Shown: positions 54,915 to 62,628 of the stretch, piece after piece
Position numbering within the stretch: position 1 is the first letter of the stretch
Layout of the letters: each line of letters begins with the position of its first letter
Assembly: GCA_963841425.1 (NCBI GenBank)
Contig: CAWJCL010000002.1
Coordinates: 868,001 to 932,000 of the forward strand
Reading direction: 5' to 3'
Source: DATEOR01 sp963841425
GTDB taxonomy: Bacteria > Actinomycetota > Thermoleophilia > Gaiellales > Gaiellaceae
Length of the DNA: 64,000 nucleotides
Notes under the pieces: generated by a model
Seen by the model: the letters and a program-made list of their open reading frames with translations, nothing else
The model's database searches: none
Told to the model about the DNA's origin: nothing
Position numbers and translations under genes: made by a program

Positions 54915-55565
54915 TCAGCCTTTCGACGGCTCCAGGAGCGACGCGACCTCGGCTGCATCCGACGCGCGGAGCTTCTTGAGCGCAGAGGACTGGTGGCTGC
55001 GCACCGTCGCGGTCGTTATCGCCAGCCGTTTTCCGATCTCGGCGGTGGAGTTGCCCTGCCGGACGAGCTCCATGACCTCCCACTCCCGGCTCGTGAGACG
55101 CGCCGCTTCGGCATGGCCGCGGAGGGCGCGGCGGCGCGGCTCGCCGCTGCGAAAGGCCGTAATCACGTGCGCCGCCACAGAGGGAGACAGTGGGGCTTCG
55201 CCTGCCGCCGCACGCGACAGCTGGTCCGGGAGCCGGTCGAGATCGGCGTCCTTGAGGAGGTAGCCGCTCGCTCCCGAGCGCAACGCTCGAAAGAGATCGT
55301 CTTCGTCCTCCGAGACGGTCAACATCACGACGCACGTGGCGGGAAGACGGCTGGCGATCTCCCACGCCGCGAGGACACCGCTTCCCGGCATCCGGATGTC
55401 GAGGAGACAGACGTCGGGAAGCGTCTCGAGAGCCGCGGCGATGGCCGAGGGACCATCGGCCACTTCGGCACAGACCTCGAAGCGGCCGTCTTCGAGCAGG
55501 ATGTCGCGAACCTCCTCCCTGGTCGGTGCATGGTCGTCTGCGAGCAGGACTTTGAGGGCGCTCAC
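54915..55565 (-). CDS. NarL/FixJ-family response regulator
   Basis: The 216-residue protein has a receiver domain (LLADDHAPTREEV; phosphorylated Asp in VCLLDIRMPGSG) and a LuxR-type helix-turn-helix (LTSREWEVMELVRQGNSTAEIGKRL). The GTG start overlaps the stop of the kinase gene (GTGA), marking them as a pair. It lies directly upstream of the PilX-like gene on the same strand, which it may control. Confidence 0.9.
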   Translation of the reverse strand: MSALKVLLADDHAPTREEVRDILLEDGRFEVCAEVADGPSAIAAALETLPDVCLLDIRMPGSGVLAAWEIASRLPATCVVMLTVSEDEDDLFRALRSGASGYLLKDADLDRLPDQLSRAAAGEAPLSPSVAAHVITAFRSGEPRRRALRGHAEAARLTSREWEVMELVRQGNSTAEIGKRLAITTATVRSHQSSALKKLRASDAAEVASLLEPSKG

Positions 55566-56941
55566 TGCAGGGTCACCTCGACGGTGGTGCCGCGGCCCGG
55601 CTCGGTCGCGAGGCGGAAGGCAGCGCCGACGGCCGCGGCTCGGTCGCGCATGATCTGGATGCCGAAGCCGCGCACCGGTTCATCCGCGTGGAAGCCGCGC
55701 CCATCGTCCCTCACGAGGAGCGTCGTCTCGGGGCCGCGGCTGACCTCGACGACGATGACGCTCGCCTCGGCATGACGGGCCGCGTTCGTCACCGCCTCGC
55801 GGGCGATCATCGTCAAGACCTCGCGCACCTCGGGTGTGACCACGATGCTTTCGTCCATGCGCAGCTCGACCGGCGTGCTTCCGCGGGCTCCGGCGACCTC
55901 AACGGTGTAGGCGAGGACCTGCGTCAGGGGCTCGTCGAGCGGCCGAGACAGGATGGCCAGCGTTCGCCGCGCCTCGGCGAGAGCGCGGTCCGCCGCTGCC
56001 TGGATCGGCTGCGATCCGTCGGCATCCAGTCGACGTGCCCGACGCCCGATGAAGGCGAGCTCCTGCGCGATGCCGTCATGAAGGTCCCTAGCGATGCGAC
56101 GACGCTCTTCGAGCACGGCCAGCTTGGTCGCCTCGAGCCAGTACCGGCGAATCTCGCGCACGGCCCCCGTAAGCAGCGCAAGCCCGCCGGCGAGCCGGAA
56201 GCCGTCTCCGGTGTAGAGCCAGTTGGAGTAGAGAGAGGGATAGAGGACGTAGTTGAGGGCCGCGCAGCAGGCGAGAGCCATCCCAACCGATAGCCAGGCA
56301 TAGAGCTCGTCGCCGGAGCGGCGTGAGCGACGCGCCAGCCCAAGCGCGGCCAAGCCGTAGAAGGCGAGTGCGAAGACCTGCAATGCGCTGATGACCGGCA
56401 CGTCGAACGACGGCGCGACCGACGTCAGCGGCGGAGGATTGAGCCCCGCAGGAAGATGGTCGCGGAACATGCGGACTGAGAGTCCGATCACGACCAGCAA
56501 GACAAACAAGCCGGCGGCCACCCTTCGGACGACGAGTTGCGGGCGGGCGAGCCCGGTTGTCGGCAGGAAGGAGGAGACGGCGAACAGCGCCGCCCCCAGC
56601 AGGCGACACAGGAGAGCTGCCCACGTCGTGAACCGGTAATCCGGAGTCAACCCGGACGCGAGCGGGACCACCGAATAGCAGAAATTGGCGAAGACGAGGA
56701 ACGCCATCGCGGCCGCAAGCCCGAGATCGGCGGCCGACCCGCTTTCGCGGAAGCGTCCGATGAGCGGAACGACGGTGAAGAGGCCGATGAGCGCGGCGGT
56801 CGCCTCGAGCGCCATTCGGCCCTGGGGGTTCTCATATGCGAATCGGAAAGAAGGCAGGCCGGCGACGAGCCCGGTGATGACCAGCCCGACACAGAGAGAG
56901 ATTGCCGCCGGATGCGCCCGGCGACTGGGAGTCGCAGCCAC
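55562..56941 (-). CDS. Membrane sensor histidine kinase (HisKA_3 / NarX-LiaS type)
   Basis: The 459-residue protein has about eight membrane helices (residues 10-265) without a large extracellular domain. The dimerisation helix carries the H-box LEERRRIARDLHDGIAQELAF. The HATPase domain has AVTNAARHAEAS and VRDDGRGFHADEPVRGFGI. It should phosphorylate the adjacent response regulator. The stimulus is probably sensed in or near the membrane. The start is GTG. Confidence 0.9.
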   Translation of the reverse strand: MAATPSRRAHPAAISLCVGLVITGLVAGLPSFRFAYENPQGRMALEATAALIGLFTVVPLIGRFRESGSAADLGLAAAMAFLVFANFCYSVVPLASGLTPDYRFTTWAALLCRLLGAALFAVSSFLPTTGLARPQLVVRRVAAGLFVLLVVIGLSVRMFRDHLPAGLNPPPLTSVAPSFDVPVISALQVFALAFYGLAALGLARRSRRSGDELYAWLSVGMALACCAALNYVLYPSLYSNWLYTGDGFRLAGGLALLTGAVREIRRYWLEATKLAVLEERRRIARDLHDGIAQELAFIGRRARRLDADGSQPIQAAADRALAEARRTLAILSRPLDEPLTQVLAYTVEVAGARGSTPVELRMDESIVVTPEVREVLTMIAREAVTNAARHAEASVIVVEVSRGPETTLLVRDDGRGFHADEPVRGFGIQIMRDRAAAVGAAFRLATEPGRGTTVEVTLQ

Positions 56942-57015
56942 GAAGGGAATATCGGCGGCCGGCTAGGCCGGCTGAAGGGCCGAGCGGCGTATCCTCAGAG
57001 CCGACAGTGGTGACG

Positions 57016-57375
57016 ATGGACGAGGTTCGCGCCTTCGCGGCGACGCTGCCCCGGTCGAGCGAGGCGTTCGTCCGCGGGCGGGTCAAGTTCCGCATCGGCC
57101 GAATCGTCTGGCTGGCCTTCTCGAAGGACGGCGAGACGATGGGCTTCGCGTTCCCGAAGGAGTGGCGGCAGGCGCTCGTCGACTCCGAGCCGGAGAAGTT
57201 TTCGCTTCCGAGCGAGCACGACATGCGCTACCACTGGGTGCACGTCGACCTGGCCGCGATCGACGAGGAGGAGATGCGCGATCTCGTCGAGGACGCATGG
57301 GCCTTCTGCGTGCCGAAGTCGGTCGCGGAGGAGTACGCGGCCGCGCACGACCATCGCAACTGCTCAGGTGGGTAG
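57016..57375 (+). CDS. MmcQ/YjbR-like protein
   Basis: This 119-residue protein has the family pattern EVRAFAATLPRSSEAFVRGRVKF ... SKDGETMGFAFPKEWRQALV, and a C-terminal HWVHVDLAAIDEEEMRDLVEDAW helix region. YjbR proteins have a CyaY-like fold; their role is unclear. Two in-frame GTGs just upstream (57007, 57010) are alternative starts. It diverges from the kinase gene. Confidence 0.82.
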   Translation: MDEVRAFAATLPRSSEAFVRGRVKFRIGRIVWLAFSKDGETMGFAFPKEWRQALVDSEPEKFSLPSEHDMRYHWVHVDLAAIDEEEMRDLVEDAWAFCVPKSVAEEYAAAHDHRNCSGG

Positions 57376-57390
57376 TTGTCCGCAGCGGAT

Positions 57391-57408
57391 TCCGCGCATG
57401 CACGGATG
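57391..57408 (+). repeat. 18-base motif before the SQR-like gene (copy 1)
   Basis: TCCGCGCATGCACGGATG contains the near-palindrome CCGCGCATGCACGG. The same motif with two changes (TG to CA in the centre) recurs at 59649-59666, upstream of the gene after the sulfur cluster. Both lie in intergenic DNA 48-73 bases before a start codon, suggesting a shared operator. Confidence 0.5.
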
Positions 57409-57463
57409 GCGGGCCGCCCTCCTCGCGCAAACCTGAATGCGTCGATACCAGGAGGCAAGCCAC

Positions 57464-58717
57464 GTGGCGCAAAAGCAGATCGTGATCCTCGGCGGCGGGA
57501 CCGGCGGCACGATGACCGCCAACCGGCTCAGCCGGCGGTTTGGCGAGGACGAGGCTGAAATACACGTCGTCGACCAGGACGACCGCCACGTCTACCAGCC
57601 CGGTCTGCTCTTCGTGCCGTTCGGGCTCACCGAGCTCGACGAGATCGTCCGCCCGCGCCGGCGCCAGCTGCGCAAGGGCATCGTCTTCCACGAAAGCGAA
57701 GTCGAGTCGGTCGCGCTGGAGGACGACAGGGTGCTGCTGGCCGATGGCGCGTCGCTTCCCTACGACGTGCTCGTCGTCGCGAGCGGGGTACGACTCCAGC
57801 CCGAAGAGACCGAGGGAATGATCGAAGCGGGATGGAACGAGCGCGTCTTCACCTTTTACAGCCCCGAAGGCGCCGACGCGCTGCGAAGGGCACTCGATTG
57901 GTTCGACGGCGGACGCTTGGTCGTGAACTTCGTGGACATGCCGATCAAGTGCCCGGTCGCGCCGCTCGAGTTCACCTTCCTCACGGACTGGTACCTGCGC
58001 GAGCGGGGCGTCCGCAGCCGTACGGAGCTCGTCTATGCCACCCCGCTCGACGGTGCCTTCACGAAGCCGGTCGCCTCGCAAGAGCTCGGCGGCTTGCTGG
58101 CTGAAAAGGATGTCGAGCTCGTGACCGAGTTCAACGCCGGCGAGGTCGACGGCGTCGGCGGCAAGCTCATCTCGTACGACGAACGTGAGCTCGACTTCGA
58201 CCTTCTCGTCACCGTTCCGTTGCATGGGGGAGCCGCCTACGTCGAGCGCTCGCCGGGGCTCGGTGACGCCCTCGGCTTCGTCCCGACCGACAAGGGCACC
58301 CTTCAATCACCCGTCAGGCCGAACGTGTTCGCGCTCGGTGACGCGACCGACCTGCCGACCTCAAAGGCCGGCTCGGTCACGCACTTCGAGGCCGAAGTGC
58401 TCACCGACAACATCGCCCGCTTCCTCAGAGATGACGAGCTCGAGCCCCTCTACGACGGCCACGTCAACTGCTTCATCGAGACCGGATTCAAGAAGGCGCT
58501 TCTGATCGACTTCAACTACGAGGTCGAGCCGCTGCCGGGCCACTTCCCGATCGCCTTCGGGCTGCCCCTCCTGCGCGAGTCTCGCCTCAACCACATCGGC
58601 AAGCTCGCCTTCCAGTGGGTCTATTGGCACGCACTCTTGCCTGGGCGGGAGCTGCCCGGGATCGGACCGGCGATGCCGACCGCGGGTAAGAAGACAGCTT
58701 CCATCAACGCCAACTGA
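57464..58717 (+). CDS. Sulfide:quinone oxidoreductase-like FAD flavoprotein
   Basis: The 417-residue protein has an N-terminal dinucleotide motif (VILGGGTGGTMTANRL), a conserved Cys in MPIKCPVAPLEF, and the C-terminal FAD motif NVFALGDATDLPTSKAGSVTHFEAE. These fit the SQR/type II NADH-dehydrogenase-like group that passes electrons from sulfide to quinone at the membrane face. GTG at 57464 is chosen because AGGAGG lies 8 bases upstream. TusE- and DsrE-like genes follow. Confidence 0.85.
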   Translation: MAQKQIVILGGGTGGTMTANRLSRRFGEDEAEIHVVDQDDRHVYQPGLLFVPFGLTELDEIVRPRRRQLRKGIVFHESEVESVALEDDRVLLADGASLPYDVLVVASGVRLQPEETEGMIEAGWNERVFTFYSPEGADALRRALDWFDGGRLVVNFVDMPIKCPVAPLEFTFLTDWYLRERGVRSRTELVYATPLDGAFTKPVASQELGGLLAEKDVELVTEFNAGEVDGVGGKLISYDERELDFDLLVTVPLHGGAAYVERSPGLGDALGFVPTDKGTLQSPVRPNVFALGDATDLPTSKAGSVTHFEAEVLTDNIARFLRDDELEPLYDGHVNCFIETGFKKALLIDFNYEVEPLPGHFPIAFGLPLLRESRLNHIGKLAFQWVYWHALLPGRELPGIGPAMPTAGKKTASINAN

Positions 58718-58727
58718 GGAGGACGCG

Positions 58728-59045
58728 ATGACGTTCACGCTGATCGCAGACGCACCCGTCGACGTCGACGCCGAAGGCTTTCTGACGAACCCCGAGCAGT
58801 GGAACGAGGAGATCGCAGCGGCCATCGCCGCCGAAAACGGCATTCCCGAGCTCTCCGCCCGTCACTGGCTGGTCGTGCGCTTCATGCGGGAGCGCTACCT
58901 GGAGACGGGCAGCGCTCCTTCGATCCGATCGCTCGGGAAAGAGTCCGGCGTCCCTGTCAAGGAGCTCTACCAGCTGTTCCCGAAAGGGCCGGCGAAATTG
59001 GCCGCCAAGATCGGCGGCATCCCCAAGCCCAAGGGCTGCATCTAG
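58728..59045 (+). CDS. TusE/DsrC-family sulfur-carrier protein
   Basis: The 105-residue sequence has the family core DAEGFLTNPEQWNEEIAAAIA and ends GGIPKPKGCI, with the carrier Cys as penultimate residue. The second Cys that DsrC proteins have about ten residues earlier is absent, so it is the single-Cys TusE-like form that relays persulfide sulfur. It lies 10 bases after the SQR-like gene, with GGAGGACGCG as binding site. Confidence 0.87.
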   Translation: MTFTLIADAPVDVDAEGFLTNPEQWNEEIAAAIAAENGIPELSARHWLVVRFMRERYLETGSAPSIRSLGKESGVPVKELYQLFPKGPAKLAAKIGGIPKPKGCI

Positions 59046-59057
59046 GAAGGAATCGCG

Positions 59058-59564
59058 ATGACGGAACTGGTCGAACACGCACAGATCGACACCCTTGAGC
59101 CGACCACCATCGAGAAGGTCGCGATCGTCGTCTCGAAGGGCTCGCTGGAAGGCATCTATCCGGCCCTGATCATGGCCAACGGTGCGCGCATGGAGGGCAT
59201 CGAGGCCGACCTCTTCTTCACCTTCTTCGGGCTCGATGCGATCCGCAAGGACCGCTTCGAGAAGATCAAGGTGGCGACGGTCGGCAACCCCGGCATGCAC
59301 ATGCCTACCTGGATCGGCGCGATCCCCGGCTTCTCGGCGCTCGCGACGCGGATGATGAAGAGGCAGATGGAGAAGATCGACGTCCCCCCGATCCCGGAGT
59401 TCATCGAGCTCGTGCACGACTCCGGCGTTCGCCTCTTCGCCTGCAAGGCAACGGTCGACATGTTCGGGCTGACGATGGACGACTTCGTCCCCCAGGTGGA
59501 GGACATCATCAGCGTCGGCGAGTTCTACGAGAAGGCGGCCGGAGGGCAGATCATCTTCACGTAG
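59058..59564 (+). CDS. DsrE2-like sulfurtransferase (DsrE/F/H superfamily)
   Basis: This 168-residue protein has EKVAIVVSKGSLEGIYPALIMANGA, the typical first strand/helix of the DsrE fold, a hydrophobic FFTFFGLDAI segment and a candidate active Cys in RLFACKATVDMFG. DsrE2 proteins move sulfur from persulfides to TusA/TusE-like carriers. It directly follows the TusE-like gene (12 bases, AAGGAA upstream). Confidence 0.85.
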   Translation: MTELVEHAQIDTLEPTTIEKVAIVVSKGSLEGIYPALIMANGARMEGIEADLFFTFFGLDAIRKDRFEKIKVATVGNPGMHMPTWIGAIPGFSALATRMMKRQMEKIDVPPIPEFIELVHDSGVRLFACKATVDMFGLTMDDFVPQVEDIISVGEFYEKAAGGQIIFT

Positions 59565-59648
59565 GGCCAGCCGAGCCGAGCGAGCCAGGCAACCCAGTCG
59601 AGTGCCATTTCACGTCGGACACCGCTACGCGTGGGCCCCGATGGAAAA

Positions 59649-59666
59649 TCCGCGCACACACGGATG
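59649..59666 (+). repeat. 18-base motif after the sulfur cluster (copy 2)
   Basis: TCCGCGCACACACGGATG matches the motif before the SQR-like gene at 16 of 18 positions. It lies in the 149-base gap between the DsrE2-like gene and the next gene. Nothing else was recognised in that gap apart from the GAAAGGAGG ribosome-binding site. Confidence 0.5.
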
Positions 59667-59713
59667 CCTGGGGGCGAGCCGAGATCGATGCTGTGTGAGA
59701 AAGGAGGCCAGCC

Positions 59714-60079
59714 ATGACATTGACGCGTAAGGATTTCGGCGCGACGGTCTTGGCGGTGCTCGTCGTCCTCGTCTACGTCGCGAATGTCCAGGACTGGTGG
59801 TACCTGGGGAGCAATCGCTGGGCCGCGGTCACGATGCTCGCGATCGGCGCGATCAGCTGCCCGCTCGGAGCGAGAGTCGATGAGATCGAGAAGGGCATGA
59901 CTACACCGATCACCGTGCTCGCGATCCTCGGCGTGACCGCTCTCGTGCTCGGCATCATCGCGATCGTCACCGCCGCGCAGTGGGCGCTGCTCATGCTCAC
60001 GATCGTGCTGATTGCTCTCTGGGCAGGAACGACGTTGCGGCACGCGGCGACGCCGGCTCGACCGGTCGCCGTGCACTGA
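59714..60079 (+). CDS. Small membrane protein, four predicted helices
   Basis: This 121-residue protein consists mainly of hydrophobic helices (VLAVLVVLVYVANV, WAAVTMLAIGAISCPLG, ITVLAILGVTALVLGIIAIV, WALLMLTIVLIALWAG). No family is recognised. It has a strong ribosome-binding site (AAAGGAGG). It is followed 34 bases later by another small membrane protein, probably co-transcribed. Confidence 0.75.
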   Translation: MTLTRKDFGATVLAVLVVLVYVANVQDWWYLGSNRWAAVTMLAIGAISCPLGARVDEIEKGMTTPITVLAILGVTALVLGIIAIVTAAQWALLMLTIVLIALWAGTTLRHAATPARPVAVH

Positions 60080-60113
60080 CACCTCAAGGTCGGCCTGGGA
60101 GGAGGTGATTACC

Positions 60114-60494
60114 GTGCCGACTGAGATGCTCGAGCGAAAGGCTGTTCCGGACACCCAGCCCACCGTCGTCGCGCCTGAGCCGGATAGCGAGCTCCGCGCG
60201 TGGGCGCGCAAGCATGTGGAGCGCGTCCACAAGCTCAAGCGAGACGTCGCCATCTTTCTGCTCGGGATGACGGCCCTGACCGGTATCTGGGTGCTCGTTG
60301 AGTGGCAGGACAACGGCCCCTTCGAGCGACTGAGCGACAACGGCAATCCGGGCGACTGGGAGCCCTGGGTTCTCTACGTCGCGCTCGTGTGGGGCTTCTT
60401 CGTCCTCCTCGACGCCCTCAAGGTCTACTTCGACCGCCCGACAACGCAGACGGAGATTGACCGAGCAGTCGAACGGATTGGATCGCGGAGCTAG
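60114..60494 (+). CDS. 2TM-domain membrane protein
   Basis: This 126-residue protein has the pattern ARKHVERVHKLKRDVAIFLLG, a first helix, a short polar loop, a second helix (WVLYVALVWGFFVLLDALKVYF) and a charged tail, as in '2TM domain' proteins of unknown function. GTG at 60114 is chosen because GGAGG lies 9 bases upstream; the open frame before it overlaps the previous gene. Confidence 0.78.
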   Translation: MPTEMLERKAVPDTQPTVVAPEPDSELRAWARKHVERVHKLKRDVAIFLLGMTALTGIWVLVEWQDNGPFERLSDNGNPGDWEPWVLYVALVWGFFVLLDALKVYFDRPTTQTEIDRAVERIGSRS

Positions 60495-60671
60495 TCGGTG
60501 AGGAGGGTGAGGACAGGAGAGCGCCCAGGCTTCGGGCGTCTCCAGTCCTGGGCCATGACCGCCTGTCCTCGAGAGCATCGAGAGACAGCGGTTTTCCCAC
60601 CGCGCCGATGAGCGCAATCCCCGATGCGTTCTTCTCGCGGCAAGGGGGACGCTAAGCGCAGAGATCAGCCC

Positions 60672-61226
60672 ATGGCTAACGCGCAGTCAAATGGCCAATC
60701 GATCCGGAAGCTCAACACGGTCGTCTTCGTCGACATCGTGGGGTCGACTGAGCTCGCCGCAGCGCTCGGGGACGAGCAATGGGCCGAGCTCTTGGAGCAG
60801 TACCAGGCGGTCGTCCGCGTGGCACTCGCGAACACCGGAGGCGAGGAAATGGACACGGCAGGAGACGGCGTCTTCGCCGTCTTCACCGATCCAGCAGCTG
60901 CCGTCGCCTTCGGCTGCTCGATCTGCAGGATCGTCGAGCCGTTAGGGCTCCGAGTCCGGGTGAGCGTTCACACCGGTACGTGCTGGGTCGCGGGCGAGAA
61001 GTGCAGCGGCCTGACCGTGAGCATCGGTGCGCGCATCGTCGCCCATGCCGAGCCCGATGAAGTTCTTGTCTCGGCTGGGCTTCAACAGTCATTGATGGAC
61101 GATCCTCGCTTCGACTTCCGAGAACGCCGCGAGGCCCAGCTCAAGGGCGTGCCGGGACGGTGGACGCTCTATTCCGTGCAGCGCGGCTGCCCGCGGACTG
61201 GTCCAGTTCGCCTGACTGTCGGATGA
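60672..61226 (+). CDS. Class III adenylate/guanylate cyclase catalytic-domain protein
   Basis: This 184-residue single-domain cyclase has the first metal Asp in VVFVDIVGSTELA and the second in DTAGDGVFAVF. The transition-state Asn-x-x-x-Arg element reads SIGARI: the Arg is present but the Asn position is Ser, so activity may be low or altered. There is no sensor domain or membrane helix. ATG at 60672 is preferred; 16 more codons are open upstream. Base composition falls and gene density drops after it. Confidence 0.8.
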   Translation: MANAQSNGQSIRKLNTVVFVDIVGSTELAAALGDEQWAELLEQYQAVVRVALANTGGEEMDTAGDGVFAVFTDPAAAVAFGCSICRIVEPLGLRVRVSVHTGTCWVAGEKCSGLTVSIGARIVAHAEPDEVLVSAGLQQSLMDDPRFDFRERREAQLKGVPGRWTLYSVQRGCPRTGPVRLTVG

Positions 61227-61533
61227 GTCCGGGCACACATGGGCTACGGGCAGGCGCGATGGGTATCCAGCTGCACCTTAGAGTTCGCGTCTTGGGTGAA
61301 ACGATGAACTGTCCCTTTTGCAGGAAATTGCTGAAAGCCCGTAGCTGCAACTCCAGCATCAACCACCCGCGAGCGAGCGAGCGGCTGTAGGCGCTGACTG
61401 AAGATGGCACGGCGGTCGACTCCCGAACTGGCCTGGCGAGTTGTGCTCAGTAGTTGGGAGGGTCCCACGTGCGCAAGAAACTTGGCATCTTTCGTGCACC
61501 CGCCGTGTCTGCCCACCACAGTCGCTCGTCACC
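61227..61533. other. 307-base stretch without a supported gene
   Basis: Short open frames exist on both strands, one with a CPFC motif, but none has a ribosome-binding site, a recognisable domain or convincing codon use. The bias towards G/C at third positions seen in neighbouring genes is weaker here. It may be decayed DNA. Confidence 0.5.
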
Positions 61534-62001
61534 CTACGCAGGTGGGTCAGGCCCCTGGAAATAGAAGCCGAGCATGTGCGCCCAACGCTGACCCGGATCG
61601 GTCTGTCGCCCTGACCCGGGTCGATATTCCTCGCACGTTGGAAAACGGAGGTTCACGTCGCGGCCTTGCCAGTCGCCCGTGACCGTGACCGTTCCGGTCG
61701 AGTAGTCGCCGCAGGGCGGCGTTGCCGCAGGATGAAGAAGCGCCTGGTCCAGTCGGATCGCGTTGCAGACGCTCGTGACCGATGGCTCCCGGTCGCGTTC
61801 TACACGGTTCGCCGCGACGACCATGCGACCGAGCTCGCAGTCGACATCGACTCGGGCACCGACCATCTTCCACGCCTCGTCACTCACCTGCTCCCAGCCC
61901 ACGTTGGTGACGGTGACGTGCAGTCCGGTTGACAACGGTTTCTCTCCGCATGCCGCCACGAGCGTTACGAGCACGGCACCGGCGAGCGCACAGGGCCTCA
62001 T
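61534..62001 (-). CDS. Putative lipoprotein of unknown function
   Basis: This 155-residue protein starts RPCALAGAVLVTLVAACGEK, a lipoprotein signal with the lipobox Cys near residue 19. The mature part is beta-rich (LHVTVTNVGWEQVSDEAWKMV) and has three or four Cys (VDCELG, SVCNAI, PPCGDY, FPTCEEY). It may be an immunoglobulin-like secreted domain of the DUF4352 type, but that is a guess. It stands alone, convergent with the cyclase gene. Confidence 0.6.
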   Translation of the reverse strand: MRPCALAGAVLVTLVAACGEKPLSTGLHVTVTNVGWEQVSDEAWKMVGARVDVDCELGRMVVAANRVERDREPSVTSVCNAIRLDQALLHPAATPPCGDYSTGTVTVTGDWQGRDVNLRFPTCEEYRPGSGRQTDPGQRWAHMLGFYFQGPDPPA

Positions 62002-62191
62002 ACCTGGTTAGACGCTGGGCGACGGCAGATGTTCCAGCCGCGTTAGGCCCGGTCCCCTGGTCGCAATGGAAGCTCGTTGCCGAGCTTTGGGGCCACCGAG
62101 ACGGTGTGAACAAGCCTCGGGCTCGACGCCCCACCCGGTCGAGCTTCAAGACGACCAGGTAGATGAAGGCGGCTAACGGTAGTTTCCGCGC

Positions 62192-62607
62192 ATGGGGCGG
62201 ATGACCTACTGGATGAATGTGTCGCTCGATCTTCGTATCGAGCGGTCTGCCGGCGACCACGATGCCGACGAGGAGGGCGGCGAGTGGCTGCGCATCGATG
62301 AGCAGCTCTTTCGTGAGTTCAACAAACGCGCTCGGAGCTTGGCACCGCCATTCGCGACGAGACGGAAGGCACAATCGGAGTCGGCGGCGCCACGCTCGCG
62401 ACACAGCTCCTGGAACATGGGCTGCTCGATGAGCTACTGCTCTACACGCACCCGGCGATCTTGGGATCGGGCCGACCTCTGTTCGACGAGCTCACCGAAC
62501 CGCTCGAGTGTGACCTGCTCGAGCACGCGACATTCGAGAACGGCGTGGCCCTGAACCGCTACCAGATTCGCGGCCAGCGAACCGAGTTGCGCGCGGGATC
62601 GCGTTAG
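62192..62607 (+). pseudogene. Remnant of a RibD-C/dihydrofolate-reductase-like gene
   Basis: The first frame (62192 to about 62330) begins GRMTYWMNVSLDLRIE, the usual opening of RibD C-terminal-domain proteins. A different frame (about 62341-62607) gives the normal end of the same family: GTIGVGGATLATQLLEHGLLDELLLY and PAILGSGRPLFDEL. About 85 central residues are missing and the two parts are out of phase. A deletion with frameshift is therefore the simplest explanation. Confidence 0.8.
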
Positions 62608-62628
62608 CGAGCGAGCTAGCGAGCGAGC
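62605..62628. repeat. Two tandem 12-base repeats
   Basis: TAGCGAGCGAGC occurs twice in a row, starting at the stop of the decayed RibD-like gene and reaching the stop codon of pilC. It is a small slippage-type repeat, possibly linked to the decay of the neighbouring gene. Confidence 0.75.

Noticed and set aside
61404..61682. A 92-codon plus-strand frame after the cyclase
   Set aside because: No ribosome-binding site, no domain, and it overlaps the better-supported lipoprotein gene on the other strand.
61880..62404. A 174-codon minus-strand frame over the RibD-like remnant
   Set aside because: Translation is basic and low-complexity, and it overlaps a recognisable decayed gene on the plus strand.
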